Below are positions 54,601 through 63,414 of a stretch of 64,000 bases of DNA, piece by piece. The DNA lies in assembly GCA_017961235.1 (NCBI GenBank), contig JAGCXQ010000012.1, forward strand, positions 1-64,000. The letters run 5' to 3'. The notes under the pieces are model-generated. The model was given only the letters and a program-made list of their open reading frames with translations, had not been told where the DNA came from and did not search any database. This stretch comes from Clostridiales bacterium. GTDB taxonomy: Bacteria; Bacillota; Clostridia; Saccharofermentanales; Saccharofermentanaceae. The translations under genes were made by a program, and so were the position numbers. Each line of letters begins with the position of its first letter. The first letter of the stretch is position 1.

Positions 54601-56144
54601 CCATTTACCGTCCAGCCGAGGAAAGCATAATCCTCATCCTTGTGCATCGGTTCATGCCAGCCGATGTAGTATTTTCCGGCTTCGTGATAAGTATCCACAG
54701 TTGTAAACGAAGGCTCATCTTCAAACTGCCAGAAGCCGCCGTTTGCATCGTAAGTAACAGTAATTACTTCGACCCACTGTGCAACCAGTTCGACGTCGCC
54801 CGTCAGGCGGAGTTTCTTCACACGGGAACCATTGAGTGTCCATCCGTCAAAGTCATATCCGGCTCTTTCCGGAACGATATTGTCTACGTTCACAGTACCC
54901 GACGGATACTGATTTACGAGGGTGTCTTCACCCGGTCCAAACTCGCCGCCATTCGCATTGAATGTGACATTATAGAGTCTTACCCACTCGGCCTCAAGCG
55001 TAACATCCGAATTCAGATAAACACGGGTGACTCTCTTGCCATTGAGTTTCCAGCAAAGGAAACCGTATCCTTCGCGGGCCGGCTCTTCCATGTCATCCAG
55101 GTAGAAATAACCGTACGGGGCCATGACCTCGTTTGTTGATTCTCCCGATTCAAAAGCACCCTCGCCTGCGTCAAAGGTTACTTTTACGTCCTGGGTCAGT
55201 CCTACTGTTGCGAAGTCGGAATACTCCGTGGAATCACTGTTCTTCACTACGCATCTGTAAACATAACCCGCTGTATTCTTACTGAGTTTGATCGTCAGCG
55301 TTTCGGTCTTTACATCTTTATAGTTCACATTCGTTGCGCTGATGTTGGACCATGTCTGACCATCTGCGCTTCTCTGCCACTGATAAGATTCCGCATTGTT
55401 CGCCGCAACACTCATGGTCAGTTCTTCACCGACTGCACCCACGATATCTTCTGGCTGCCCTGTGATCTCTACAGGAACAATCACCCGAACACTTGCCGCG
55501 TCAGAATTGACAGTAGCATCAGTGTTCTTCACTACACATCTGTATACGTATCCGGCTGTGTTATTGCTGACTCTGATCGTCAGTATATTGGTCTTCACAT
55601 CTTTGTAGTTCGTGTTAGTTGTACCGATGTTGGACCAGGTCTCACCGCCGTTCGCGCTTCTCTGCCACTGATATGAAGTCGCAGCAGGAGCGAGAACACT
55701 CATGGTCTTCTCTTCTCCGGCGCCTCCAGCAATATTCTGCGGCTGAGCTGTGATCTCCAGCTGCTGAAGAAGAGTAACCGAAGCAGGATCTGTGTATATT
55801 GTTCCCGCATTATTCTTCAAAGTACATCTATAAACAAACGTGACCGTATTCTTATTGACTTTTACTGTCAAAGAACCGGTCTTCACGTTACTGTAGTTTA
55901 CATTCGTTGTACTGATGTTCGACCATGCCTGGCCGTCCGCACTTCTCTGCCACTGATACGTCGCCACATTATTGGCCTCAACGCTCAGGATCTTCTCTTC
56001 TCCGATCGCCGCGGTAACATCTTCCGGCTGATTCACGATCTCGATCGCGTCATCATTTCCGGCAAACACTACGGTCGGAATCATTGAGACTACCAGAAAA
56101 ACTGATAGTAAGATGGAGATCCATCTAAATTGCTTTTTCCTCAT
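51684..56144 (-). CDS. Exported Ig-like/InlB-repeat protein, 1486 aa, with an internal four-module duplication
   Basis: 1486 residues from the ATG at 56144. Signal peptide (RWISILLSVFLVVSMIPTVVFAG). Three Ig-like modules, then about 15 InlB-type modules (xTYDANGGxW to YxFDGWxxxG to ITLYAxWxK). Modules 5-8 and 9-12 form two copies of one four-module block: each block runs a GxWDD module, a Phe/Asn-rich GETN module, a VTYVTD module with GWWP, and a GGVWG/GGAWG module with QEIGRKYYVGF/QNIGRHYYVRH. So the gene grew by duplicating a block of about 300 residues. No sorting motif; it ends in KLIAMWVEE. Acidic overall. Adhesin-type function is inferred. Confidence 0.9.
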   Translation of the reverse strand: MRKKQFRWISILLSVFLVVSMIPTVVFAGNDDAIEIVNQPEDVTAAIGEEKILSVEANNVATYQWQRSADGQAWSNISTTNVNYSNVKTGSLTVKVNKNTVTFVYRCTLKNNAGTIYTDPASVTLLQQLEITAQPQNIAGGAGEEKTMSVLAPAATSYQWQRSANGGETWSNIGTTNTNYKDVKTNILTIRVSNNTAGYVYRCVVKNTDATVNSDAASVRVIVPVEITGQPEDIVGAVGEELTMSVAANNAESYQWQRSADGQTWSNISATNVNYKDVKTETLTIKLSKNTAGYVYRCVVKNSDSTEYSDFATVGLTQDVKVTFDAGEGAFESGESTNEVMAPYGYFYLDDMEEPAREGYGFLCWKLNGKRVTRVYLNSDVTLEAEWVRLYNVTFNANGGEFGPGEDTLVNQYPSGTVNVDNIVPERAGYDFDGWTLNGSRVKKLRLTGDVELVAQWVEVITVTYDANGGFWQFEDEPSFTTVDTYHEAGKYYIGWHEPMHKDEDYAFLGWTVNGEFVEYVNLTEPITVKAEWAKKYQLTFDPNGGSWDGDTVPRIDEVWAGPGYINYWYPERDGFEFVGWNTSKTATTGEKRFSYDIESDVTFYAIWKASGDVVVTYEANGGIWDDGRTTEVHYCNAGDYYSVGVYTPKREGYDFDGWLDENDQNVDGVEFILEANKTYTYRANWVKAYLVTYDATEGVFDGFDANNNETNKIHYRTARAGEYYWDGWEPEREDYRFGGWSLDGITPLENPLTISADTTLYALWNKIVNVTYVTDVGMWVDEWDPEGNYPVITKTTFTDYDVDEYYRISGWWPDAPEEYILLGYTTEEGSKDVVYELDEEIGRLDDSITLYAVWEKRPVITYDAAGGVWGDEEYTEEIRTDVQEIGRKYYVGFDEPWRDGYEFDGWVDKDGASADRRFLDLQEGDEYTFYATWVKIGKIFYYSNDGAWDDERTVQDHTCRVGEYYYVGCWEPEREGYRFDGWVDENGDPADGRELCIEEDGVYEFFASWVPAFKVTYLANGGEWDDFQPENGETSEMHIRMERADEFYPDGWHPDREGYWFIGWSLDGVEAIEGPMELDNEITLVALWKKQISITYVTDISYWRTNENGQEVFYTVLERENCDREDQVDGWWPEPVEGYNFLGYTTIEDSKVPEYQPNDPLVTGEEDIIFYAIWEHVPVIRYHANGGAWGEGEGAETMQVDIQNIGRHYYVRHEFPHYEGYEFAGWVDENNNPVDNLMIELQEGDEFDFYATWKLSVKVTYDANGGYWGDEEHPQYIDVKEESSGPYNVGNWYPERPGYIAYGWSTDPEAEYGSDGWLIDNLTEDITLYMIWKKAHTLTLDAGEGAYFEESGSRYTSEMQRDGQTVGTDLDQLPTPIRQGYRFVGWAMNGEMVARRYRMTSDVTFTAVWEKICTIILDANGGNFSNGEELFFDTCDEGDFIVPQFFEEPVREGYVFDGWVNEQGEDILQMVVDDDVKLIAMWVEE

Positions 56145-56251
56145 AGCTGCCTCCTTACCTGTTTTACTCAATTTCATAACCTACAATCCCTATACCCAAA
56201 GCCACGAATACCGCATTAGCGATAATGTCATGAAATTTAGATATATACTCT

Positions 56252-56288
56252 TATTATTTCATGCATTGGAACAAAAATCACCAGTAAA
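56252..56288 (-). promoter_or_regulatory. Related upstream element of the 56144 gene
   Basis: The minus strand contains CATTTTACTGGTGATTTTTG, 9 bp, then ATGAAATAATAAG, matching the elements before the 43116 and 45825 genes in order. It lies about 108 bp before the ATG, further than in the other two. Confidence 0.45.
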
Positions 56289-56325
56289 ATGTATTTTACC
56301 CATTAACAAAGTGTGAACAATAAAT

Positions 56326-56350
56326 GGGCGTCAGAGATTATCTGACGCCC
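56326..56350 (-). terminator. Terminator of the 56385 gene
   Basis: GGGCGTCAGA and TCTGACGCCC pair perfectly around a 5-nt loop, 35 bp after the stop, followed on the minus strand by ATTTATTG. Confidence 0.7.
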
Positions 56351-56384
56351 TTCGGATAAAATATCACTTTTTGACACAAAACTA

Positions 56385-59300
56385 TCAATCGTTTATCGGT
56401 ATCCACTTAGCAAAGAATTCCACATCAGTAGTTGGAACATAGGTCTGCGGATCAACACTTTCCGTACAAGCAGCATCCAGATACCAGCCGTCGAGCCTGT
56501 AGTTTTCTCTCTCTACAGAAACCACATGTCCAATCGCATCATCTTTTGAACACAGCTCCACATACTCTGGATAATCCGAATCACCAAAGATATAGCCGCC
56601 GTTACCATTCCAGGTAACAACTGCAGTTTCAGCCCACTTCGCATAGAATGTTACATCTCCGGTGACAGTATAATTCCACCAGTCGACCGTTTCTGTACAC
56701 TCTTCATCTAAGCACCATCCGACAAAGGAATATCCGGGTCGGTATACCGAAACTGAGTTTGGAGTATTGTTTACAAGTACATACTCTTCATAGATCTGAG
56801 CATATTCATTCCACCAGTAATATCCGCCATTTGCATCCCAAGTGACAGTAGCATATACAGGTTCAACCCATTTTGCATAGAATGTCACATCCTGATTGAC
56901 AGGATAATTCCAAACATCAACTTCTTCTGTGCAATCCGCATCAAGATACCAACCGACAAATTCATAGTCTGTTCTATGCGGCGTCAGATATTCATTTACA
57001 GAACGACCTTTTCCAACCATCGCCATTTGTGTAGACACCGGGTCGCTTGCTTCCGGCCAGAAATAACCGCCATTCGCATCCCAGGTTACAGTGACAGCTT
57101 CAACCCATTTCGCATAGAATGTCACATTCTGACTTGGCACGTACTCATATATATCTACACTTTCCGTGCAATTCGCATCGAGGCACCATCCGTCGAGAAC
57201 ATAGTTCTCTTTTAAGAAATTGCAATAGGATTTTAGAACCTCATCCTTAGCCACCGGAGTAGTGTACGTCGGAGAAGATGTATCGCCGAGATAATATCCA
57301 CCATTTCCGTTCCAGGTTATATAAACTGCTTCAGCCCACTTCGCATAGAGAGTAGTTTCCTCACAAATATAATACTCATAATAGACTCTTGTCATAAAGT
57401 CAGGTTCGAGATACCAGCCAACAAATACATATCCTTCTCTTTCTGGAGTGTTGTAATCGCCCACAACAAAATAGGAATACTGCTTTGCTGATGTTCTGAT
57501 AGTCGTACTCTCCGGATCGCCTCCAAAGTATCCCCCATTAGCATCTAATGTGACATTAACATTATCAGCCCACTTTGCGTAGAGTGTGACATCTTCGTAA
57601 ACGTCATACCACCAGGTATCAACGGATTCCGAATAGTAAGCATCCAGATACCAGCCATCGAAAGAATAACCTTCTCTCTCCGGAACCGGATATTCACCTA
57701 TAGGATAACCAGGGCGTGCATTTACCGTCATCGTCGCAGCAGTACCGCCTCCATCAAGGGAGAAATAACCACCGTTGGCATTCCAGGTAACATGTGCAGC
57801 TTCCACCCACTTGGCATAGAACGTTACATCTTCGACAGCTCTATAATCCCAAACATCTACACTCTCCGTGCAGTCGGCATCAAGATACCAGTCCTCAAAG
57901 TAATAACCATCTCTCAGAACAGTCTGATAAAAGCGTTCATCTTCTTCGAAGAGTTCGCTGACATATCTGTCGTACCCGAGAGTATAACTCACCTTCGAAC
58001 TCGACCTGTAAATTCCGCCATTTGCATCGAATGTAACCGTAACATCCTTAATCTCTCTCCACTTTGCGTAGAATGTAACATCAGTTTCAGGAACATAATC
58101 TTCGGGATCTACACTTTCAGTACAATCCTCATCCAGATACCAGCCTACGAAGTCAAATCCTTCTCTTTCAATTGACTGGGTATAGCCGATTCTTTGATTT
58201 TTCGCAACAGGTTCGGTATATGTCGGATAATCTTCATTTCCCCAGATATAACCGTCATTAGCATCCCAGGTAACATATACTGCTTCGACCCACTTAGCAT
58301 AGAAAGTAACATCTCCGGAAGGAGCATAATACTGCGGATCTACGCTCTCCATGAAGTCCTCATCAAGATACCAGCCTCCAAAAGCATATCCGTCTTTGCT
58401 AGCTGTCTGACGATAACCTATCGCCTGATTCTTTCGAACATATTCCATATATGTTGGATAATCTTCATTTCCCCAAATATATCCACCATTGGCATTCCAG
58501 GTTACAGATACTGCTTTCTCCCATTTTGCATAGAGAGTAACATCTTCGGAGAGTACATACTCATAAACATCAATGCATTCCTCACCAGCAGCATCGAGAC
58601 ACCATCCAACTAAAAGATAGCCGGTTTTTTCTGCATCTCTGGTATAAGGAATCGTGCTATTCTTTGCAATGCTATCCTCATAAGTCGTAACATTCGAATA
58701 TTCTCCAAAATACCCTCCATTTGCATCCCAAGTAACAGTTACAGCTTCTACCCAATTAGCGTAGAAGGTTTCTTCTCCGCAAACAACATAAGTATACGGA
58801 TCTAATCTTTCTGTACAATCCTCATCAAGATACCAGCCCTCTAAGGCATATCCTGCTTTACTCGCACTGAAAGTATAGTTCAGAATTCTATTCTTACCTA
58901 CTATATCCTTACATGTCGATTTTCCGTTGTAAATCGTGCCGCCATTACTATCCCAAGTTACGTATGTTGCTTCGGCCCAATCTGCATAAAAAGTTACATT
59001 CTCAGTAATAGTATAGTACCAGGTGTTAACACTCTCGGTACATTCCGGATCAAGATACCATCCAAAGAAGACATAACCATCTCTTTTTGCAGTGTAAGAA
59101 CTGTCAAGAGTGGTGCCACTTGCATAAGGCTCAACATAGGATGTTTTGCCATTAACTGTTCCACCATTTCCATCCCATGTTACATATACAGGATCGACCC
59201 ATTTGGCATAGAACGTTACATTTTCTGTCAGTACATAATCATCAAAGTCAACTCTTTCTGTACAAGCCTGATCATAATACCAGCCGGCAAAAGCATAGTT

Positions 59301-62300
59301 TTCTCTTTCGGCAGACTTACTATAGATTGTCTGGCCCTGTCCAAGCCATTCTACATAAGTCGGATAATCAGATTCACCCCAGATATATCCGCCATTGCCA
59401 TCCCAAGTAACTTCTACCGGATCAACCCACTTTGCGTAGAAAGTCACAGGCCCGTTGACCGGATAGCTATATGTATTAACTCTTTTTCCTGTACACTCTG
59501 CATTAAGGTACCATCCGTCGAATACATAATTAGCTCTATATGCCGAGTACTCAGAGTAGACTTGGCTATCCTGTAGACACGGTTGATTATATATACGAGT
59601 TACACGCGGGTATGTCTCAACAAATCCACCGTTACCATCCCATGTTACATATACAGGATCGACCCATTTGGCATAAATCGTAATATCTTCGGTAACGGCA
59701 GCGCTCCAATCTATTTCGATAGTACATGCCGCATCATAATACCAGCCGGCAAAAGCATAGTTCTCGCGGAGAGGATCCGAGATTTCAAATACAGTCTGAT
59801 TCGGGTATACCAATATAACACGGGTCGTTTCTTCCGAATCATTATACCAATATCCACCATTGCCGTCCCAGGTTACACAGTATGCATATTCCCATTTTGC
59901 ATAGAGAGTGACATTCTCCGTAACGATATACTCTGAAAAGTCAACACTCTCTGTCAGATCCTCATCAAAAAACCATCCTTTAAACCTATAGTGGTCTCTT
60001 GAAGCAGTTCGATAATAATCATCCAAATATCTGTTCGGTACAACAAATTCAGTATATGTCGGAGCAATGCATTCTTCTGTATACCAGTTTTGAACAAGTC
60101 CTCCATTTGCATTCCATGTAACACTTATAGGTTCAACCCACTTTGCGTACAAGGTAATGCTTTCTGTAACGCGGTACTCAAAGGGCATTTTTTCTGTGTA
60201 AGCCGCATCGAAGTACCATCCTTCAAATGCATATGTATCGCTTGTCGGTACCGGACTCATATCACTATAGATATATCCGTTCCTCGATACAGACTTTGTA
60301 TATGTGGATTCACCATCGATCAGTCCATCGGTGGCATTATACGTTACTGTGCATGCTTCCACCCATTTTGCATAGAACGTAACATTCTCAGTAACCTCAT
60401 AGTAATTCAGAGGAATAAATCTTGTGCATTCGGGATCAAGATACCAGTCATCCAGAATATATCCAGCTTTCGAAACTGCAAATTGTTCATTTGTATCGAA
60501 TACCTGCTCTGCTATATCTCCCGGTTGCAAATGATAGCTTAACGTTGAAATCGTACTGTCATTGTTGAAGCATCCGCCATTCGCATCAAAGGTAACTGTA
60601 CATCCAGTATTCTCTTCCCATGCAGCATATAGTGTAAGATCTTCAGTTACTAGGCAGGAGAATCCGATTGGTTCTAAACCATCTTTATCAAGGCACCATC
60701 CATCAAATATGTAACCTTCTCTGACGGGAGCATCCTCAGTGTCATTAAAGAAATAACTGTTCTGTTCCTTGATTCTTGTAACCGTCGGATTTCCATAGAT
60801 CAGTCCTCCGTTGGCATCAAGTGTAAGGGTAACGGTTGCATTGAGTTCTACTGCAGCAGGATCAGAAGCCACGCTGTCGCCCGCATCATTCTTTACTACG
60901 CATCTATATACGTAGGCTGCAGTGTTCTTGCTGATCTTAATTGTAAGAGTTGCGGTCTTCGCGTCTTTATAGTTTGTGTTTGTGGTGCTGATGTTCGACC
61001 ATGTCTCACCATCATCTGCAGATCTCTGCCACTGATAGGATGCCGCGCCACTGGCTTCCACACTCATCGTCTTCTCTTCACCGGCAATTCCGCTGATTCC
61101 CTCAGGCTGCGCTGTGATCGTCACACTCTGAAGAATGCTTACTGTAACAACGTCAGATTCCACAGTAGAAGCATCGTTCTTAACTACACATCTGTATACA
61201 TAAGCCGCTGTGGTCTTATTGATCTTGACCGTCAGTGTCTTCGTCTTCGGATTACTGTAGTTCGTGTTCGTGGTGCTGATATTCGACCAGGTCTGTCCAT
61301 CATCTGCAGATCTCTGCCACTGATAGGATGTAGCGTTCTTCGCATCCACGGTAAGTCTCTTCATATCTCCGACTTTTCCGGAAATGTTCTGAGGCTGGAA
61401 GGTGATCTCCACCAGCTGAACCGGAGCGGCTACTGTGACGGTAGCGGCTTCTGTGTTCTCAGTAAACTCCGCATTCTTAACTACGCATCTGTATACGAAA
61501 CCTGCTGTATTCTTGCTGACCTTGATCGTCAGCACATCTGTCTTTACATCTCTGTAGTTCGTATTAGTGGTGCTGATGTTCGACCAGGTCTCACCAGCAT
61601 CTGCACTTCTCTGCCACTGATACGAAGTAGCATTCTGTGCAACGACGCTCATGGTCTTTTCTTCACCGGCTTCTGCCGTGATATTCTGCGGCTGGGTCTT
61701 GATGGTGACAGGAAGAATTACGGTTACTGCAGCGGCTTCTGAGTTTACAGTGTTTTCACTGTTCTTGACTACGCATCTGTATACGAAGCCTGCTGTGTTC
61801 TTACTGAGTTTGATCGTCAGGATGCTTGTCTTGACGTCTTTGTAGTTGACATTCGTAGTGCTGATATTCGACCAGGTCTCGCCATCGTCCGAGCTTCTCT
61901 GCCACTGATAAGAAGATGCATTCGTGGCGACCACTTTCATGGTCTTCTCGTCGCCGGACTTACCGGAGATATTCTGTGGCTGTTGCGAGATCTCCAGCAG
62001 CTGCTGAAGCGTTACCGATGCCGGATCCGTATATACAGTGCCCGCACTGTTTTTGAGTGCGCATCTGTAATCGTATGCGGCTGTATTCTTACTGACCTTG
62101 ATCGTCAGCGTTTCGGTCTTCACATCACGGTAATTCGTATTTGTTGTACCGATGTTCGACCAGGTCTGCCCATCTGCACTTCTCTGCCACTGATACGAAG
62201 CCACATTCTCCGCGGCTACGCTCATGGTCTTTTCTTCGCCGGCCTCTGCCGTGATGTTATCCGGCTGCGATAAGATCTCGATCGGATCTTCGCTTCCTGC

Positions 62301-62384
62301 GAATACCATCGTCGGAATCATCGATACTATCAGGAATACTGATAGCAGAACGGATAACACTTTTAGTGACGATTTACTCTTCAT
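56385..62384 (-). CDS. Giant exported Ig-like/InlB-repeat protein, about 2000 aa
   Basis: 1999 residues from the ATG at 62384. A signal peptide (LKVLSVLLSVFLIVSMIPTMVFAG) precedes five Ig-like modules (QPQNISGKSGDEK, YQWQRSADDGETWSNI, YRCVVKN) and then 19 InlB-type modules of about 75 residues. Each of these begins VTWDANGGY or VTWDGNGGY, has YxFVGWYLD or YxFAGWYYD in the middle, and ends VTFYAKW. This makes a regular beta-rod. The C-terminus is FFAKWIPIND, with no anchor. Such length and repetition are typical of surface adhesins of Firmicutes. Neighbouring modules are very similar, so copy number probably varies between strains. Confidence 0.92.
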   Translation of the reverse strand: MKSKSSLKVLSVLLSVFLIVSMIPTMVFAGSEDPIEILSQPDNITAEAGEEKTMSVAAENVASYQWQRSADGQTWSNIGTTNTNYRDVKTETLTIKVSKNTAAYDYRCALKNSAGTVYTDPASVTLQQLLEISQQPQNISGKSGDEKTMKVVATNASSYQWQRSSDDGETWSNISTTNVNYKDVKTSILTIKLSKNTAGFVYRCVVKNSENTVNSEAAAVTVILPVTIKTQPQNITAEAGEEKTMSVVAQNATSYQWQRSADAGETWSNISTTNTNYRDVKTDVLTIKVSKNTAGFVYRCVVKNAEFTENTEAATVTVAAPVQLVEITFQPQNISGKVGDMKRLTVDAKNATSYQWQRSADDGQTWSNISTTNTNYSNPKTKTLTVKINKTTAAYVYRCVVKNDASTVESDVVTVSILQSVTITAQPEGISGIAGEEKTMSVEASGAASYQWQRSADDGETWSNISTTNTNYKDAKTATLTIKISKNTAAYVYRCVVKNDAGDSVASDPAAVELNATVTLTLDANGGLIYGNPTVTRIKEQNSYFFNDTEDAPVREGYIFDGWCLDKDGLEPIGFSCLVTEDLTLYAAWEENTGCTVTFDANGGCFNNDSTISTLSYHLQPGDIAEQVFDTNEQFAVSKAGYILDDWYLDPECTRFIPLNYYEVTENVTFYAKWVEACTVTYNATDGLIDGESTYTKSVSRNGYIYSDMSPVPTSDTYAFEGWYFDAAYTEKMPFEYRVTESITLYAKWVEPISVTWNANGGLVQNWYTEECIAPTYTEFVVPNRYLDDYYRTASRDHYRFKGWFFDEDLTESVDFSEYIVTENVTLYAKWEYAYCVTWDGNGGYWYNDSEETTRVILVYPNQTVFEISDPLRENYAFAGWYYDAACTIEIDWSAAVTEDITIYAKWVDPVYVTWDGNGGFVETYPRVTRIYNQPCLQDSQVYSEYSAYRANYVFDGWYLNAECTGKRVNTYSYPVNGPVTFYAKWVDPVEVTWDGNGGYIWGESDYPTYVEWLGQGQTIYSKSAERENYAFAGWYYDQACTERVDFDDYVLTENVTFYAKWVDPVYVTWDGNGGTVNGKTSYVEPYASGTTLDSSYTAKRDGYVFFGWYLDPECTESVNTWYYTITENVTFYADWAEATYVTWDSNGGTIYNGKSTCKDIVGKNRILNYTFSASKAGYALEGWYLDEDCTERLDPYTYVVCGEETFYANWVEAVTVTWDANGGYFGEYSNVTTYEDSIAKNSTIPYTRDAEKTGYLLVGWCLDAAGEECIDVYEYVLSEDVTLYAKWEKAVSVTWNANGGYIWGNEDYPTYMEYVRKNQAIGYRQTASKDGYAFGGWYLDEDFMESVDPQYYAPSGDVTFYAKWVEAVYVTWDANDGYIWGNEDYPTYTEPVAKNQRIGYTQSIEREGFDFVGWYLDEDCTESVDPEDYVPETDVTFYAKWREIKDVTVTFDANGGIYRSSSKVSYTLGYDRYVSELFEEDERFYQTVLRDGYYFEDWYLDADCTESVDVWDYRAVEDVTFYAKWVEAAHVTWNANGGYFSLDGGGTAATMTVNARPGYPIGEYPVPEREGYSFDGWYLDAYYSESVDTWWYDVYEDVTLYAKWADNVNVTLDANGGYFGGDPESTTIRTSAKQYSYFVVGDYNTPEREGYVFVGWYLEPDFMTRVYYEYYICEETTLYAKWAEAVYITWNGNGGYYLGDTSSPTYTTPVAKDEVLKSYCNFLKENYVLDGWCLDANCTESVDIYEYVPSQNVTFYAKWVEAVTVTWDANGGYFWPEASDPVSTQMAMVGKGRSVNEYLTPHRTDYEFVGWYLDADCTEEVDVWNYPVNQDVTFYAKWVEPVYATVTWDANGGYYWWNEYAQIYEEYVLVNNTPNSVSVYRPGYSFVGWCLDEECTETVDWWNYTVTGDVTFYAKWAETAVVTWNGNGGYIFGDSDYPEYVELCSKDDAIGHVVSVERENYRLDGWYLDAACTESVDPQTYVPTTDVEFFAKWIPIND

Positions 62385-62629
62385 AACTGCCTCCTCTTGA
62401 GCTGTCTTCATACTCCCCAAAATAGATCAATAACCCAAGTACACCCACTCCCTTCTGAGAAAAAGGTATACATGGAGATATTGATAAAAATACTATATAA
62501 ATATATTTTACTCGGATTGGATTTGACAAAATAGTATTAACCCTACTGTATCTATTAACTATTTGTGAACAATTTCTTCAAAACACTGTTACCGTTACAG
62601 ATTTCCTCTTTCTGTTTTTGATATATCTC

Positions 62630-62678
62630 CCGGCAGAAAGAAAAATCCGGGAAACCAGTTTTCACTGATCTCCCGGAT
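62630..62678 (-). terminator. Orphan terminator on the minus strand
   Basis: The minus strand reads ATCCGGGA, an 18-nt loop, TCCCGGAT and TTTTCTTTC. It would end a transcript from the degenerate region upstream of the giant gene. Confidence 0.65.
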
Positions 62679-62872
62679 ATTAAAAACTCAGATATCTTTG
62701 TCTCGGAGGCAACCGTTTCTGTTGCCCGAAATCCTGGACTTTGATGTAGTTCATGTGGTTTCTTTCGGCTGCATCGGAACGAACGGAAGCTCGATGCCGG
62801 CATTACGGCCAGAATCACGAATACGGATATCAGAACCGACTATAATCTGATTGGCTTATTTCAGTTTGACAG

Positions 62873-62902
62873 TTGACAAACAAACGTTCTGTTTTGTATA
62901 AT
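62873..62902 (+). promoter_or_regulatory. Orphan consensus promoter
   Basis: TTGACA (62873-62878) and TATAAT (62897-62902) are 18 bp apart, both perfect consensus hexamers, yet no gene follows on the plus strand. Confidence 0.6.
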
Positions 62903-63336
62903 ATAGTTGTCAGATTGATAGACACTGATTGTGCTTGAAATTTCGGTAATGACCAAGGCTGGAAGCAGAGTATCGATACGGGAAACTAAACAAACCAAGA
63001 TTCCAATTCCACCTTTTGTATCATGCTGATTAGCACGACCAAATGCGAAAGGAGGTTTTTTAGAATCGATATCGACAACGGTACTCAATCAGACAACACG
63101 GTATAGTGCCGGATAGTTGAGGGCAAAAGATTTCTGGAGATTTTGTTAAGGATAACGGAATTGAGCCGATCACCAAAATATAAGTAGCCTGAATTAGATC
63201 AGGTAGAGGCATCAGGCTAGTGCCATTAAAGTGCTGGTATGGTATTTCTTTTATCAGCGGTTTATAAATCTCAACTACAGAGTTGAAAATAGCCAATTGT
63301 TTTAAATCTTTGAAGTCAGCCGTAAACAAAGAGGTC

Positions 63337-63379
63337 TGTCTCAAAACGAGAAGGGGCTGCCTCGTTTTGAGACAGCCCC
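63337..63379 (-). terminator. Long hairpin, likely terminator, with an alternative stem
   Basis: TGTCTCAAAACGAG and CTCGTTTTGAGACA (14-bp arms) enclose AAGGGGCTGC. A competing stem, GGGGCTG with CAGCCCC, shares the right arm, and on the minus strand is followed by TTCTCGTTTT. It lies 36 bp past the stop of the 63415 gene. The sequence also resembles an insertion-sequence end. Confidence 0.6.
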
Positions 63380-63414
63380 TAAGATATGAATTACTTAAGC
63401 CACATACGGATCCT

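Larger units (their letters stand above)
156..55159. repeat. Dispersed iterated word AAAAGCAC(TT), 46 copies
   Basis: The octamer occurs 46 times on the two strands by hand count, 22 as AAAAGCAC and 24 as GTGCTTTT. 35 copies extend to AAAAGCACT, commonly preceded by GC or CG. Copies lie in genes (rel, recJ, the FtsX permease, the ABC pair, the GH36-like gene, the LRR gene and others) and between them. Random expectation for an octamer on two strands of 64 kb is about 2. Coordinates are in the corresponding finding. Confidence 0.9.
62385..63336. other. Degenerate region without an intact gene
   Basis: About 950 bp. A minus-strand terminator-like hairpin sits at 62630-62678. A strong plus-strand promoter (62873-62902) has no intact gene after it: an AAAGGAGG at about 63049 is followed by TTTTTTAG and no start codon. 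Minus-strand frames with protein-like stretches (FKDLKQLAIFNSVVEIYKPL near 63300, VDIDSKKPPFAFGRANQHDT near 63050) are broken by stops in different frames. The pattern suggests a decayed insertion sequence or gene, but I recognise no transposase motif. Confidence 0.4.

Noticed and set aside
51588-55139. Open frame of 1183 codons on the plus strand
   Set aside because: It lies fully antisense to the InlB-repeat gene, whose signal peptide, modules and family match are clear. The repeated, biased codons of that gene keep the opposite frame free of stops. No family or ribosome site supports it.
156-55159. AAAAGCACTT as a strand-polar signal (Chi, KOPS) or a terminator component
   Set aside because: Orientation is balanced between strands, and most copies lie inside genes with no adjacent T-tract hairpin.
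63060-63344. Transposase start (frame beginning MRQTSLFTADFKDLKQLAIF)
   Set aside because: Protein-like, but no DDE or HUH motif and the frame stops soon after. Kept only as part of a degenerate region.
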